Source: Actinomycetes bacterium (GTDB taxonomy: Bacteria; Actinomycetota; Actinomycetes; Actinomycetales; Cellulomonadaceae). Taken from it: DNA of 64,000 nt. The stretch lies in contig JAJYCD010000006.1 of assembly GCA_021778635.1 (NCBI GenBank), positions 1 to 64,000 on the forward strand, read 5' to 3'. The notes under the pieces are model-generated. The model worked only from the letters and a program-made list of their open reading frames with translations. It searched no databases and had not been told where the DNA came from. The translations under genes were made by a program, and so were the position numbers. Of the stretch, positions 1-8,053 are shown one piece after another (within the stretch, counting starts at the first letter, position 1; each line of letters opens with the position of its first letter).

Positions 1-41
1 CGCCCGACGCCCTCCTCGACGTGCACGCGGGAGGCCGTCGC

Positions 42-47
42 TAGGCT
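42..47 (+). promoter_or_regulatory. leaderless -10 box of the DUF4177 gene
   Basis: TAGGCT ends 6 bases before the ATG at 54. No Shine-Dalgarno sequence lies between them, so transcription probably begins at or next to the start codon. Confidence 0.6.
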
Positions 48-53
48 GAGCCC

Positions 54-230
54 ATGGCCACCACCTGGGAGTACGCGACCGTCCCGTTGATCATCCACGC
101 CACCAAGGCGATCCTCGACCAGTGGGGTGCCGACGGGTGGGAGCTCGTGCAGGTCGTGCAGGGCCCCGATGCCGGGCTCGTGGCGTACCTCAAGCGCCCG
201 ACCGCAGGGACGTCCGAGGGATCACGATGA
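54..230 (+). CDS. DUF4177-type small protein
   Basis: This 58-residue soluble protein resembles the small DUF4177 proteins that sit beside RidA and Crp genes in actinobacteria. No reaction is known. It opens MATTWEYATVPL, has a GWELV motif at residues 28-32 and a YLKRP motif at 45-49, all typical of the family. The ATG was chosen because a TAGGCT -10 box ends 6 bases upstream. Its stop overlaps the RidA start (ATGA), so the two are probably co-translated. Family membership rests on motif recall. Confidence 0.8.
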   Translation: MATTWEYATVPLIIHATKAILDQWGADGWELVQVVQGPDAGLVAYLKRPTAGTSEGSR

Positions 231-706
231 ATCGCGCGGCGCTGCTCGCGCGGCTGGCCGAGCTCGGCCTCACGCTGCCCCCGGTGGCTGCGCCGGTCGC
301 GGCGTACGTCCCCGCGGTGCGGTCCGGGGACCAGGTGTACACCTCCGGACAGCTCCCGTTCGTCGCCGGTTCGTTGGCGACGGTCGGCAAGGTCGGCACC
401 GGCGCGGGACTCGTGGAGCCCGCCGTGGCGCAGGACCTCGCCCGTACCGCGGTCCTGAACGCGCTCGCGGCGGTCCTCTCGGTCGTGGACGACGACGCGC
501 GCCTGCGTGTCGTCAAGGTGGTCGGCTTCGTGGCGAGCGCACCCGACTTCACCGGTCAGCCGGGCGTTGTGAACGGTGCGAGCGAGCTCCTCGGCGAGCT
601 CATGGGCGACGCGGGTGTGCACGCCCGGAGTGCCGTCGGCGTCGCCGTGCTGCCCCTCGACTCGCCCGTGGAGATCGAGCTCGTCGTCGAGATCACCCGC
701 TCCTGA
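227..706 (+). CDS. RidA family protein
   Basis: This 159-residue protein is a RidA/YjgF/Rid-family member. Archetypal members hydrolyse reactive enamine/imine intermediates released by PLP enzymes. The core reads VRSGDQVYTSGQLPF near residues 31-45, and the C-terminal ARSAVGVAVLPLD segment carries the arginine that binds substrate carboxylates in active Rid proteins. It is some 30 residues longer than classical RidA, as in the larger Rid subgroups. It is translationally coupled to the DUF4177 gene by an ATGA overlap. The exact substrate cannot be read from sequence. Confidence 0.9.
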   Translation: MNRAALLARLAELGLTLPPVAAPVAAYVPAVRSGDQVYTSGQLPFVAGSLATVGKVGTGAGLVEPAVAQDLARTAVLNALAAVLSVVDDDARLRVVKVVGFVASAPDFTGQPGVVNGASELLGELMGDAGVHARSAVGVAVLPLDSPVEIELVVEITRS

Positions 707-832
707 ATCGATTCCGGGCCTGCTCCCGCGAGAGCTTGGCCGTCCGTCGTGCTCGGACAGGGCGAGGTGACACGTCGGCCGACGAGATCGCCGGCACCCG
801 GCCCGGCCGTGCCGCGCGAGGGGAGCGCAGGA

Positions 833-1522
833 TCAGCGGGCTCGGCGTTCGAGCCGGGGCAGGTCGAGGAGGACGACGGCGCGGCCGTCGCGGCGCACCC
901 AACCCCGAGCGGCGAAGTCCGCCAGGGCCTTGTTGACGGTCTCGCGGGACGCGCCGACGAGCTGGGCGAGCTCCTCCTGCGTCAGGTCGTGCGCGACCCG
1001 CAGTCCGTCGTCGACCTGCTCGCCGAAGCGGGTCGAGAGATCGAGCAGCGCCTTGGCGACGCGACCCGGAACGTCCGAGAAGACGAGGTCGGCCAGGGTC
1101 TCGTTGGTGCGGCGGAGGCGGTGACCGAGGGCCTGGAGCAGGTGGATCGCGACCTTCGGGTGGTCGGCGAGCCATGCGTTCAGCTCGGCATGGTCGAGCT
1201 CGAGCACCACCGCATCGGCGACGACCGTCGCGGAGGCGGTCCGCGGGCCCGGGTCGAACAAGGAGAGCTCGCCGAACATCTCGCCGGGGCCGATCACGGC
1301 GAGGAGGTTCTCGCGCCCATCCGCCGAACGCCGCCCGAGCTTGATCTTCCCGCGCGCGATCACGTAGAGGCGGTCGCCCGGATCGCCCTCGTGGAAGATC
1401 GCCGTGCCGCGCTGGAACTCCAGGGACGTCATCGACTCGAGCAGCGCGCGCGACGCCTCGGGCTCCATGTGGGAGAACAAGGGAGCGGAGAGCACGACGG
1501 TGTCGTCCACGCTGTCCTTCAC
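833..1522 (-). CDS. crp: Crp/Fnr family regulator, GlxR/Rv3676 type
   Basis: This 229-residue protein closely matches actinobacterial cAMP receptor proteins (GlxR, Rv3676). The N-terminal cyclic-nucleotide domain contains GEMFGELSLFDPGPRTASA, the phosphate-binding cassette. The C-terminal winged helix contains LTQEELAQLVGASRETVNKA. It starts at GTG with a short AAGG motif upstream. Such proteins are global regulators of carbon and respiratory genes and bind TGTGA-N6-TCACA-like sites. The neighbouring RidA and nth genes match the conserved actinobacterial order. Confidence 0.93.
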   Translation of the reverse strand: MKDSVDDTVVLSAPLFSHMEPEASRALLESMTSLEFQRGTAIFHEGDPGDRLYVIARGKIKLGRRSADGRENLLAVIGPGEMFGELSLFDPGPRTASATVVADAVVLELDHAELNAWLADHPKVAIHLLQALGHRLRRTNETLADLVFSDVPGRVAKALLDLSTRFGEQVDDGLRVAHDLTQEELAQLVGASRETVNKALADFAARGWVRRDGRAVVLLDLPRLERRAR

Positions 1523-1574
1523 CGACCTTCTGTACCTCGTGCGCGACGTCCGGGACCGAGCCCAGTCTGCCGCA

Positions 1575-2033
1575 TCAGGCCCTCACGCGAGCACTCCGCA
1601 GCTCGGGCAGGTCGAGGGCGGCCGTCGGGTGGAGCGACAGGCGCGCGATGAAGTCCTCGGTCGCGCGCTCGAGCGCGGCCGCCACGCTCTCCTGGTACGC
1701 ACCGAGACGGGCGTCGAGGTCGCGCAGCAGGTCCAGCCGGTCGAGCTCGCCGATCGGCAGACCGCTGCGCAGCGCGGCCTCGAGCTCGGTCTGCATGGGC
1801 AGGACCGTCTGGACGTCGACACCCAGGTAGGGGAGCGGGTCCTGGCCGAGCGGCTCGGGTAGCGTCGCTGCGGCGACGGCGACCTCGATGCGCGACCGCA
1901 CGAGCAGGCGCCACCGGTTGACCCGCAGCAGCTCGATCCTCAGGTCGCGGCGGGAGTGCCGCAGCGCCCGCAGACCGAGCTCGGGCTCACGCGCGACGCG
2001 CTCCGGCCCCGCCGCCGCTGTGGGCTCCACCAT
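1575..2033 (-). CDS. coiled-coil protein, distantly RsiG-like
   Basis: This 152-residue protein is charged and helical, with two predicted long helices: [20 protein letters not shown] around residues 21-40, and a second around 95-135 ([20 protein letters not shown]). The two-helix layout recalls RsiG, the c-di-GMP-dependent anti-sigma factor of Streptomyces. However, the E-S-R-Q-D spacing of the RsiG c-di-GMP motif is not preserved, so that function is doubtful. The start has a GAGGGAG ribosome site just upstream. It lies between crp and nth on the crp strand. Treat as hypothetical. Confidence 0.55.
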   Translation of the reverse strand: MVEPTAAAGPERVAREPELGLRALRHSRRDLRIELLRVNRWRLLVRSRIEVAVAAATLPEPLGQDPLPYLGVDVQTVLPMQTELEAALRSGLPIGELDRLDLLRDLDARLGAYQESVAAALERATEDFIARLSLHPTAALDLPELRSARVRA

Positions 2034-2177
2034 GCTCCCTCGTCGTGCTCCTGCTCGGCGTGCTCGTCACGTCGATTCCATCCACCACTTCTCGACCCGA
2101 TCCCGCGGGCACTTGAGCGTCGCGGGCGCGTACCGCACCAGGATCACCCGTGCGGACCAGGCACGACGCGTCGGACG

Positions 2178-2183
2178 TACGCT
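2178..2183 (+). promoter_or_regulatory. leaderless -10 box of nth
   Basis: TACGCT ends 6 bases before the GTG at 2190 and supports that start over in-frame upstream codons. Confidence 0.55.
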
Positions 2184-2189
2184 TCCGGT

Positions 2190-2903
2190 GTGACCTCGAC
2201 CACTGCGCCGCCTGCCGCCAGCGAGTCCCACCTCGCGCTCGTCCGGCGGGCGCGGCGGATCAACCGGGCCCTTGCCGTCCGGTACCCCGAGGCGGCGTGC
2301 GAGCTCGACTTCACCTCGCCGCTCGAGCTGCTCGTGGCGACCGTGCTCTCGGCCCAGTGCACCGACAAGCGCGTGAACATGGTCACCCCCGAGCTGTTCG
2401 ACCGTTATCCCGACGCCCCGGCCTACGCGGCGGCGGATCGAGCGGAGCTGCAGGACCTGATCCGGTCCACGGGGTTCTTCCGCGCCAAGGCCGAGTCGCT
2501 CATGGGCATCGGTCGGGTTCTGGTCGAGCGGTTCGACGGTCGCGTGCCCGGTCGCCTGGACGACCTCGTGACGCTCCCCGGGGTCGGTCGCAAGACCGCC
2601 AACGTCGTGCTCGGGAACGCGTTCGAGACGCCGGGGATCACGGTCGACACGCACGTCGGACGCCTGGCGCGGCGGCTCGGGTGGACCGCGAGCGAGGACC
2701 CGGTCCGGGTCGAGCAGGACATCGCAGAGCTCGTCGAGAAGCGGGAGTGGACCCTGCTCTCGCACCGGATGATCTTCCACGGACGGCGGGTGTGCTTCGC
2801 GCGCCGTCCGGCCTGCGGTGCGTGCGCGATCGCAGCCGACTGTCCGTCGTTCGGGATCGGCGAGGTCGACCCGGCGAGAGCCGCGGCCCTCGTCAAGGAC
2901 TGA
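2190..2903 (+). CDS. nth: endonuclease III
   Basis: This 237-residue bifunctional DNA glycosylase/AP lyase removes oxidised pyrimidines in base-excision repair. The helix-hairpin-helix motif [12 protein letters not shown] spans residues 129-140 and contains catalytic Lys135; catalytic Asp153 is in VDTHVGR. Four cysteines at 202, 209, 212 and 218 (C-X6-C-X2-C-X5-C) bind a 4Fe-4S cluster. The GTG start is fixed by a TACGCT box 6 bases upstream and by the expected family length. It sits near crp, as in other actinobacteria. Confidence 0.96.
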   Translation: MTSTTAPPAASESHLALVRRARRINRALAVRYPEAACELDFTSPLELLVATVLSAQCTDKRVNMVTPELFDRYPDAPAYAAADRAELQDLIRSTGFFRAKAESLMGIGRVLVERFDGRVPGRLDDLVTLPGVGRKTANVVLGNAFETPGITVDTHVGRLARRLGWTASEDPVRVEQDIAELVEKREWTLLSHRMIFHGRRVCFARRPACGACAIAADCPSFGIGEVDPARAAALVKD

Positions 2904-2958
2904 TCGAACCCGGCCCCGCCCGGCCGACCCGCGCGGCCGGGCAGCAGCTCGGTCGCGG

Positions 2959-3882
2959 TCAGGGGGCGAGCGGCGCCACTCCGGCGAGCCAGTCGAGCAG
3001 GATGGCGCCGACGGCGTCCGGAGCCTCCTCGGGAACGAAGTGCCCGGCGCCCGGCACGAGCTCGTACCGGTAGTCGGACCCGAGGAGCGACGCGGGGGTC
3101 GGTGCCGTCGCGGCAGGCCGGCAGCGGTCACCCGCGCCGTGCACCTGGAGCACCGGCACCGGTACCGGGGCGCGCAGGCGCGCCAGGTACCGTCGCCCGT
3201 CGGTGCGCGGCGTCGAGCGGACGAGCCACCTCAGGCGTTCCATCGCACTGTGCGCCGCGAACGGCACCTGTGCGGCGACCCGGTAGGTCTCGGCGGCATC
3301 GGCCGTGAGCCAGCCGTCCGCACCCCATTCGCGCAGCAGGCGCGGGACGAGGTCGGTGCGGGTCATCGACCGCTCCGGCAGCGTCGGCAGCTGGAAGTAC
3401 ACGAGATGTCGCAGCGCCGTCGGCGTCAGTGCCGTGCGGCCGAGGGCGCGCGCATGCACCGGATGTGGCATGGCGATCGAGCCGACGGCCGCCGTGACCG
3501 ACGGTTCGAGTGCGGGCATCGCCCAGGCCACGGAACCGCCGACGCCATGACCGACGACGACCGCCCGATCGACCCCGAGCGACCGCACGAGGCCGGCGAC
3601 GTCACGGCACAGCGTGGGGACGTCGTACCCGATCGGTGGCTTGTCCGAGGCGCCCGTCCCGCGCAGGTCCATCGCCGCCACCCGGTACCCTGCGTCCGCC
3701 AGGGTCACGATCTGGTGGCGCCACGCCCACCAGAACTCGGGGAACCCGTGCAGCAGCACGACGAGCGGGACGTCGCGGTCGTCCGGCCCGGCGACGGCGA
3801 CGTGGAACCGCGCCCCGTTGGCCGGGACGAACTGGTGCCGCCAGGGCCCCTCGATCAGGACGGTGGTCGAGTCGACGCTCAC
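2959..3882 (-). CDS. alpha/beta hydrolase, EphE-like, nucleophile missing
   Basis: This 307-residue protein has the epoxide-hydrolase type of alpha/beta fold. LLHGFPEFWWAW (residues 43-54) forms the oxyanion region, and late Asp (about 252, GAGDRC) and His (about 281, GAGHF) can serve as acid and base. The nucleophile elbow, normally GHDWGG or GHSxGG, reads GHGVGG at 111-116, so residue 113 is Gly and the nucleophile is absent. The codons were read directly (GGT CAT GGC GTC GGC GGT). It may have a non-hydrolytic role or an unusual chemistry. It starts at GTG under a TAGGTT box. Confidence 0.85.
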   Translation of the reverse strand: MSVDSTTVLIEGPWRHQFVPANGARFHVAVAGPDDRDVPLVVLLHGFPEFWWAWRHQIVTLADAGYRVAAMDLRGTGASDKPPIGYDVPTLCRDVAGLVRSLGVDRAVVVGHGVGGSVAWAMPALEPSVTAAVGSIAMPHPVHARALGRTALTPTALRHLVYFQLPTLPERSMTRTDLVPRLLREWGADGWLTADAAETYRVAAQVPFAAHSAMERLRWLVRSTPRTDGRRYLARLRAPVPVPVLQVHGAGDRCRPAATAPTPASLLGSDYRYELVPGAGHFVPEEAPDAVGAILLDWLAGVAPLAP

Positions 3883-3889
3883 GCGGGCG

Positions 3890-3895
3890 AACCTA
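3890..3895 (-). promoter_or_regulatory. leaderless -10 box of the hydrolase gene
   Basis: On the minus strand TAGGTT ends 7 bases before the GTG start at 3882. No Shine-Dalgarno sequence is visible. Confidence 0.55.
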
Positions 3896-3942
3896 CCCCG
3901 ATCCGAGGGCGCAGGGGAGCGGGCGACGTCGGGCGCGACGGA

Positions 3943-4743
3943 TCAACGGGCGACGGACTCCCGCGACGGACCGGGGTCGCCGGACGTGGTCGACGTCGAG
4001 TCGACGTCGACCTCCTCCGTGGGGGCGGTCCCGCCGTCCGCACGGACGGTGTCGAGCGTGGACCGACGGTCCTTCGGCATGTCGAACCGGTAACCGACGT
4101 TGCGGACGGTGCCGATCAGCTGTTCGTGCTCCGGACCGAGCTTGGCGCGGAGGCGTCGCACGTGGACGTCGACGGTCCGGGTGCCTCCGTAGTAGTCGTA
4201 GCCCCAGACCTCCTGGAGGAGCTGGGCCCGGGTGAAGACCCGTCCCGGGTGCTGCACGAGGTACTTGAGCAGCTCGAACTCCTTGTACGTGAGGTCGAGG
4301 TGACGCCCTCGCAGCCGTGCTGAGTACCCGCTCGCGTCGATCGTGAGCTCGCCGGCCGAGATCTCCTCGGGCGCAGAGTCGACCGACGGCGTCGCGAAGC
4401 GCTCGATGACGAGCCGGATCCGGGTCTCGACCTCGGCAGGTCCGGCGTTCGCGAGGACGAGGTCGTCGACCCCCCACTCGGCGGTGAGCACCGTCAAGCC
4501 GCCCTCGGTGAGGATCAGGATGACCGGGACGGTCAGTCCCGTCGCGCGCAGCATGCGGCACGTGGTGCGTGCGGTGGCGAGGTCGCGTCGTGCGTCCATC
4601 AGGACGACGTCGGCCTCCGGGGCCTCCAGGAGCGCCGACGGCTCGACCGGTAGCACACGGATCCGATGGGTCAGGAGACCGAGCGCGGGGAGCACCTGGG
4701 CCGGGCCACCGGACGAGGGCGTGAGCAGCAGCAGGTCTGCCAC
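3943..4743 (-). CDS. glnR: GlnR-type atypical response regulator
   Basis: This 266-residue OmpR-family regulator matches actinobacterial GlnR, the global activator/repressor of nitrogen genes. The N-terminal receiver domain ([16 protein letters not shown]) keeps Asp50 in LMDARRDL but lacks the acidic pair needed to bind magnesium, as expected for phosphorylation-independent GlnR. The winged helix (residues about 150-225) includes [19 protein letters not shown] and [15 protein letters not shown]. The C-terminal tail is acidic and Ser/Thr-rich. The GTG start is chosen for its AAGGAGG ribosome site 8-9 bases upstream and the family N-terminus; longer in-frame starts are unlikely. Confidence 0.9.
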   Translation of the reverse strand: MADLLLLTPSSGGPAQVLPALGLLTHRIRVLPVEPSALLEAPEADVVLMDARRDLATARTTCRMLRATGLTVPVILILTEGGLTVLTAEWGVDDLVLANAGPAEVETRIRLVIERFATPSVDSAPEEISAGELTIDASGYSARLRGRHLDLTYKEFELLKYLVQHPGRVFTRAQLLQEVWGYDYYGGTRTVDVHVRRLRAKLGPEHEQLIGTVRNVGYRFDMPKDRRSTLDTVRADGGTAPTEEVDVDSTSTTSGDPGPSRESVAR

Positions 4744-4744
4744 C

Positions 4745-4756
4745 GGAGGAACCTCC
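4745..4756 (-). promoter_or_regulatory. palindromic ribosome binding site of glnR
   Basis: The strong glnR ribosome site AAGGAGG forms half of a perfect 12-base palindrome, GGAGGTTCCTCC. The mRNA could pair in cis only with strain (2-base loop), or two transcripts could pair in trans. A role in limiting GlnR translation is speculative. Confidence 0.4.
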
Positions 4757-4931
4757 TTGCTTGCCGTGGGGGACACGCTACAACGGGCCGGGTCTCGACC
4801 AGGTGCCGTTCCAGCGCGATCACGGTCGTCACGGTGGGCGGTGGCGGTGCATCTGCGACAATCGTCCGCATGCCCACCCCCGCTCGCGCCCGTCACGGTT
4901 CCGCGGCGACCGTGGGCGATCGGCGGCAGCG

Positions 4932-5666
4932 ATGGGCCTGACCACGCGCGCGGTCTGGACGGCCGTCGTCGCGACGCTCGTCGCGGTGGCGGCCTACCTC
5001 GGTGAGCGACCGTTGGCGGCGCTCTGCGCGGTCCTCGCCATCGTCGTGGCGTACGGCTGGCCGGTGCTGCTCGGGCTCTCGAGCCGACCCGGCGCGTCCG
5101 TCGTGATCGGGATCGGCGGCGTGGGCGCGGTGGCGGCCATCACCTTCACCCGGGGAGAGCCGTTCCTGCGCGAGCTGCCCTCGGTCGTCGCGCTGTCGAT
5201 CCTGCTCGCGTTCGTCAACGAGCTGCTGCGCACCGACGGGCGCGAACGTCTGTTGGAGTCGGTCTCGGGTGTCGTGGCGGGCACGCTCGTGGCGACCTCG
5301 GTGGCGGGGTGGATCGCCGCGGGTCGGACGTCGGGCGGAACGGGTCTGGTCATCACCGGTGCGCTCGCCCTCGCGGTCGGGTCCGCCGTCGCGGTGCTGC
5401 CGATATCGGGCTGGGTCGGCGCGTTCGTCACCGTCGGTGCGGCCGCCGGGGGCGGAGCCGGGGCGGGGGCTCTCGTCCCGGGCGTGGACTCGGTGGCCGG
5501 GGCGTTGCTCGGACTCGCGGTCGGGGTGCTGGTCGCCGCGCTGCACGTGCTCTTCGACCGGCTGAGGGCGCTCAGGAGGAGGTCGGCGGCGCTGGCCGCG
5601 CTCGTGCTGCCGGTGACGATCACGGGCATCCTCGTGTACGTCGTCGGCCGGGTCCTGGTGGGCTGA
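4932..5666 (+). CDS. polytopic membrane protein of unknown function
   Basis: This 244-residue protein is almost entirely hydrophobic, with about six to eight membrane segments (for example [17 protein letters not shown] and [19 protein letters not shown]). One soluble stretch around residues 85-100 contains [18 protein letters not shown]. It resembles conserved actinobacterial membrane proteins without assigned function. It is transcribed divergently from glnR and is followed 3 bases later by the thioredoxin gene, so the two form an operon. The ATG is the first that gives a membrane N-terminus; no strong ribosome site is visible. Confidence 0.75.
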   Translation: MGLTTRAVWTAVVATLVAVAAYLGERPLAALCAVLAIVVAYGWPVLLGLSSRPGASVVIGIGGVGAVAAITFTRGEPFLRELPSVVALSILLAFVNELLRTDGRERLLESVSGVVAGTLVATSVAGWIAAGRTSGGTGLVITGALALAVGSAVAVLPISGWVGAFVTVGAAAGGGAGAGALVPGVDSVAGALLGLAVGVLVAALHVLFDRLRALRRRSAALAALVLPVTITGILVYVVGRVLVG

Positions 5667-5669
5667 CCG

Positions 5670-6167
5670 ATGCCGATGCGGATCGAGCTGCTGCTCGCGG
5701 TGCTCGTCCTGGCCGGGGCGCTCGGCTGGTGGTGGTCGTGGCGGAACGGCCGCTTCACCGCGGTCTCCGAGCGCGTCGCCGCTGTCGCCCACGAGACCGA
5801 CGACGCACCTGCGCCGCCCGCGTCCACCGTGAGCCCGCGGCTGACTCCGCAGGAGCTCGGCGTCGAGCCGGGGACCCGTGCGACGTTCGTCCAGCTGTCA
5901 TCCGAGGTGTGCGCGCCGTGCCGGCGGACCGCCGTCGTGCTGTCCGCCCTCGCCTCGGACCACCCCGGCGTCGTCCACGTCGAGCTCGACGTGGAGCAGA
6001 ACCTCGAGCTCGTGCGCCGCTTCCACGTGCTGCGCACCCCCACGGTCCTCGTCCTCGGACCGGACGCGACCGTCCGCGGTCGCATGAGCGGCGCGGTCAG
6101 CCACCACCACGCGATCGCCTCGCTCGAGTCGCTCGGCCAGTGTCCTGGCGGTGCCCGCGCGCACTGA
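5670..6167 (+). CDS. membrane-anchored thioredoxin-fold protein (CAPC)
   Basis: This 165-residue protein has one N-terminal membrane helix (residues 5-22, LLLAVLVLAGALGWWWS) followed by a linker and a thioredoxin fold. The active site is CAPC (SSEVCAPCRRTA), and the cis-proline loop is LRTPTVLVLG. It should act as a disulfide reductase or exchange protein on the outer face of the membrane. The next gene encodes a DUF4395 membrane protein; thioredoxin-DUF4395 pairs are common in actinobacteria, suggesting that DUF4395 is an electron partner. That pairing role is inference. Confidence 0.85.
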   Translation: MPMRIELLLAVLVLAGALGWWWSWRNGRFTAVSERVAAVAHETDDAPAPPASTVSPRLTPQELGVEPGTRATFVQLSSEVCAPCRRTAVVLSALASDHPGVVHVELDVEQNLELVRRFHVLRTPTVLVLGPDATVRGRMSGAVSHHHAIASLESLGQCPGGARAH

Positions 6168-6221
6168 GTGCGGACACCGGCCCCGGCACTGCTCGACCCC
6201 CGAACGAGACCGGAGACACCC

Positions 6222-6773
6222 ATGACCGACCAGACCAGCACGCCCGGCGACGACGGTCGCACGCCCGACGCCCCGACCTCGGACGGGCGCGCACCAGCAG
6301 CCCGGACTCCCGCCGGCGGAACCGCGTCCGGGCGCAGCCCCGGCGGGATCGACCCGCGAGGTCCTCGCGTCGGCGCCGCGATCACCGCCGTCCTCCTGGC
6401 GGTCACGCTCCTCCTCGGCACGGGCGGCGCCGCGCTCGCGCTTCTCGCGGTGATCGCCGCGCTGTTCCTCGTCGGTACCGTGCGCGGTGCCCAGGGGTCC
6501 GTCCAGGGCAGGGTCTTCCGCGCGCTCGTGCAACCGCGCCTCGCGCCCCCGACCGAGCTCGAGGACCCGCGCCCCCCGCGGTTCGCGCAGGGCGTCGGCC
6601 TCGTGATCACCGGCGCCGGTGTGCTGCTCGGCGCTGCGGGTGTCGTCGCGGCGATCCCGACGGCCGCCGCTCTCGCGCTCGTCGCTGCGTTCCTGAACGC
6701 GGTGTTCGGACTGTGCCTCGGTTGCGAGATGTACCTGCTGGGTCTGCGACTGCGGAGCCGCAGCGCCGGGTGA
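6222..6773 (+). CDS. DUF4395 membrane protein
   Basis: This 183-residue protein has a long polar, Pro/Gly-rich N-terminus (about 45 residues) and then the DUF4395 core IDPRGPRVGAA, with about four membrane helices. The signature LNAVFGLCLGCEMYL near the C-terminus carries a CxxC pair in the last helix, suitable for thiol chemistry with the preceding CAPC thioredoxin. The ATG has a GGAGA site upstream. A 16-base tandem duplication begins in the last codons and repeats past the TGA. Confidence 0.85.
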   Translation: MTDQTSTPGDDGRTPDAPTSDGRAPAARTPAGGTASGRSPGGIDPRGPRVGAAITAVLLAVTLLLGTGGAALALLAVIAALFLVGTVRGAQGSVQGRVFRALVQPRLAPPTELEDPRPPRFAQGVGLVITGAGVLLGAAGVVAAIPTAAALALVAAFLNAVFGLCLGCEMYLLGLRLRSRSAG

Positions 6774-6800
6774 GGGCAGCGCCGGGTGAGGGCAGCGCCG
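6761..6800. repeat. 16-bp tandem repeat across a stop codon
   Basis: CAGCGCCGGGTGAGGG occurs twice exactly (6761-6776, 6777-6792) followed by an 8-base partial copy. The first copy contains the TGA of the DUF4395 gene, so the stop itself is duplicated. Confidence 0.9.
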
Positions 6801-6811
6801 AACGGTGCGCG

Positions 6812-7183
6812 TCAGTAGACGAGCGCCTGCGCCGTCGGAGCGAGCACCTCCTCGACGAACACCGCCGCGCCGGCGATCCGGATTCCCGGAAGAACGTCGT
6901 CCGCACCGAAACCACGGCGCGCGGCGCACTGGGTGCAGACGGTCACCCGACCGCCGGCCCGCACGGCTGCGAGCAGATCGGCGAGCGGCGCAGCGTGCTC
7001 GAGGGCCAGCTCCTCGGCGCGTCCCGGCAGGGCGAGCCAGCTCGCCTCCCCGGTGAGCCACAGGCTCACGTCCGCGCCCGATGCGACCGCGGTCGCCGCG
7101 ACGGTGAGAGCCTGGTTGCAGGTCTCGAGGCGGTCCGCACCCGCGGTGGTCTTCACGACGAGAGGACGCGCTGGGGTGGTCAC
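6812..7183 (-). CDS. DsrE-family protein
   Basis: This 123-residue protein has the DsrE/DsrF fold: the N-terminal strand LVVKTTAG, a GADVSLWLTGEA segment, and a cysteine pair VTVCTQCAARRGF near residues 82-94. DsrE-like proteins carry sulfur as persulfides or bind small ligands; the exact role is unknown. The GTG start is supported by a TACCCT box 6 bases upstream and by the loss of a non-homologous Arg-rich N-terminus present in longer in-frame readings. It is convergent with the DUF4395 gene. Confidence 0.8.
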   Translation of the reverse strand: MTTPARPLVVKTTAGADRLETCNQALTVAATAVASGADVSLWLTGEASWLALPGRAEELALEHAAPLADLLAAVRAGGRVTVCTQCAARRGFGADDVLPGIRIAGAAVFVEEVLAPTAQALVY

Positions 7184-7189
7184 GTCGCC

Positions 7190-7195
7190 AGGGTA
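7190..7195 (-). promoter_or_regulatory. leaderless -10 box of the DsrE gene
   Basis: On the minus strand TACCCT ends 6 bases before the GTG at 7183. Confidence 0.55.
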
Positions 7196-7244
7196 GGGCG
7201 CACGCGGCCCGGACGCGTCTGCGCGTCGTCCGCGACCTCGTCGA

Positions 7245-7250
7245 TAGGAT
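7245..7250 (+). promoter_or_regulatory. leaderless -10 box of the 35-residue membrane protein gene
   Basis: TAGGAT ends 6 bases before the ATG at 7257. This is direct support that the very small gene is expressed. Confidence 0.6.
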
Positions 7251-7256
7251 CGAGCC

Positions 7257-7364
7257 ATGGGCACGCTCGAGGGCTACGTCATCGGTCTGCTGCTGCTGGC
7301 CACCCTCGCGATCACCTGGTTCGCGGGGGTCGTCGTCTACCGGCTCTACAAGGGACCGCGCTGA
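7257..7364 (+). CDS. 35-residue single-pass membrane protein
   Basis: The peptide starts MGTLEGYVIGLLLLATLAI and ends YRLYKGPR. It has one helix of about 22 hydrophobic residues, then a basic tail, giving a probable N-out/C-in orientation. A TAGGAT box ends exactly 6 bases before the ATG, the same geometry as many larger genes here, which makes a chance reading frame unlikely. It precedes the nitrobindin gene by 73 bases on the same strand. Function unknown; it could be a subunit or regulator of a membrane complex. Confidence 0.65.
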   Translation: MGTLEGYVIGLLLLATLAITWFAGVVVYRLYKGPR

Positions 7365-7437
7365 ACCTGTGCGCGGCGGTCGCGTGCGGCTCGGGGTGCG
7401 CCCCGGCCGGCAGGGTCGCGCCGAGAGAGGAGCTGAG

Positions 7438-8046
7438 ATGGCGTTCGTGATCCCCGAGGACCTCGCACCCGAGGTGTACCCCCTCGCCTGGCTGCTCGGT
7501 CGTTGGCACGGCGAGGGCGTCGTCGCCTACCCCGGGATCGAGGAGACGGTCGTCACGCAGGACCTCGTCTTCGACCATGACGGCGGGCCCTACCTCCGGT
7601 ACGAGTCGACCTTCCGGCTGGTCGCCCTGCCCGACGACGGCTCCGGCCTGGTCCCGGGACCGGACGGTCGGATCCAGGCGGTCGACCCGGCCCCGCTCGG
7701 ATCGGTGTGGTCCACCGAGAGCGGCTACTGGCGCATCTCACCCGAGCGGGACCCGGCCCTGCCGGCCGATCGTCACCCGCTCGAGGTGCTGCTGACCGAC
7801 CCGGCGGGCCATCTGTCGTTGTACCTCGGCTCGACCGGTAACGGCCGAATCGACCTCGTCAGCGACCTGATCGCCCGCACCGCGAGCGCGGCGGAGGTGA
7901 CGGCCGCCAGGCGGATGTACGGCCACGTGCAGGGCGAGCTGATGTGGGCGTGGGACCTCGCGGCGTTCGGTCACGGGCTGCAGTCCTACGCGTCCGCCCG
8001 GCTGAGCCGGGTCGACGCTCCCGACGAGACCGGACAGGACACGTGA
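7438..8046 (+). CDS. nitrobindin-like heme-binding beta-barrel protein (FABP family)
   Basis: This 202-residue protein belongs to the actinobacterial nitrobindin/THAP4-like family. The N-terminal LLGRWHGEGV motif (residues 19-28) is the family signature, and GHGLQSYASARL near the C-terminus contains the histidine expected to ligate heme iron. Family members bind ferric heme and react with nitric oxide or peroxynitrite. An AGAGGAG ribosome site precedes the ATG. It is followed 7 bases later by ygfZ and is probably co-transcribed with it. Confidence 0.87.
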   Translation: MAFVIPEDLAPEVYPLAWLLGRWHGEGVVAYPGIEETVVTQDLVFDHDGGPYLRYESTFRLVALPDDGSGLVPGPDGRIQAVDPAPLGSVWSTESGYWRISPERDPALPADRHPLEVLLTDPAGHLSLYLGSTGNGRIDLVSDLIARTASAAEVTAARRMYGHVQGELMWAWDLAAFGHGLQSYASARLSRVDAPDETGQDT

Positions 8047-8053
8047 GCCCGCG

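Noticed and set aside
4744-4896. Longer N-terminus for GlnR
   Set aside because: The extra 51 residues are Arg/Ala-rich and unlike GlnR, and a strong ribosome site sits just before the GTG at 4743.
4870-4941. A 23-residue leader peptide frame before the membrane protein gene
   Set aside because: A GACAAT element 7 bases upstream is suggestive, but it departs from TANNNT and the peptide is generic Arg/Ala. Not enough to call.
4994-6610. A 538-codon minus-strand frame opposite the membrane, thioredoxin and DUF4395 genes
   Set aside because: Ser/Thr/Arg-rich shadow with no domain; the plus-strand genes have clear motifs.
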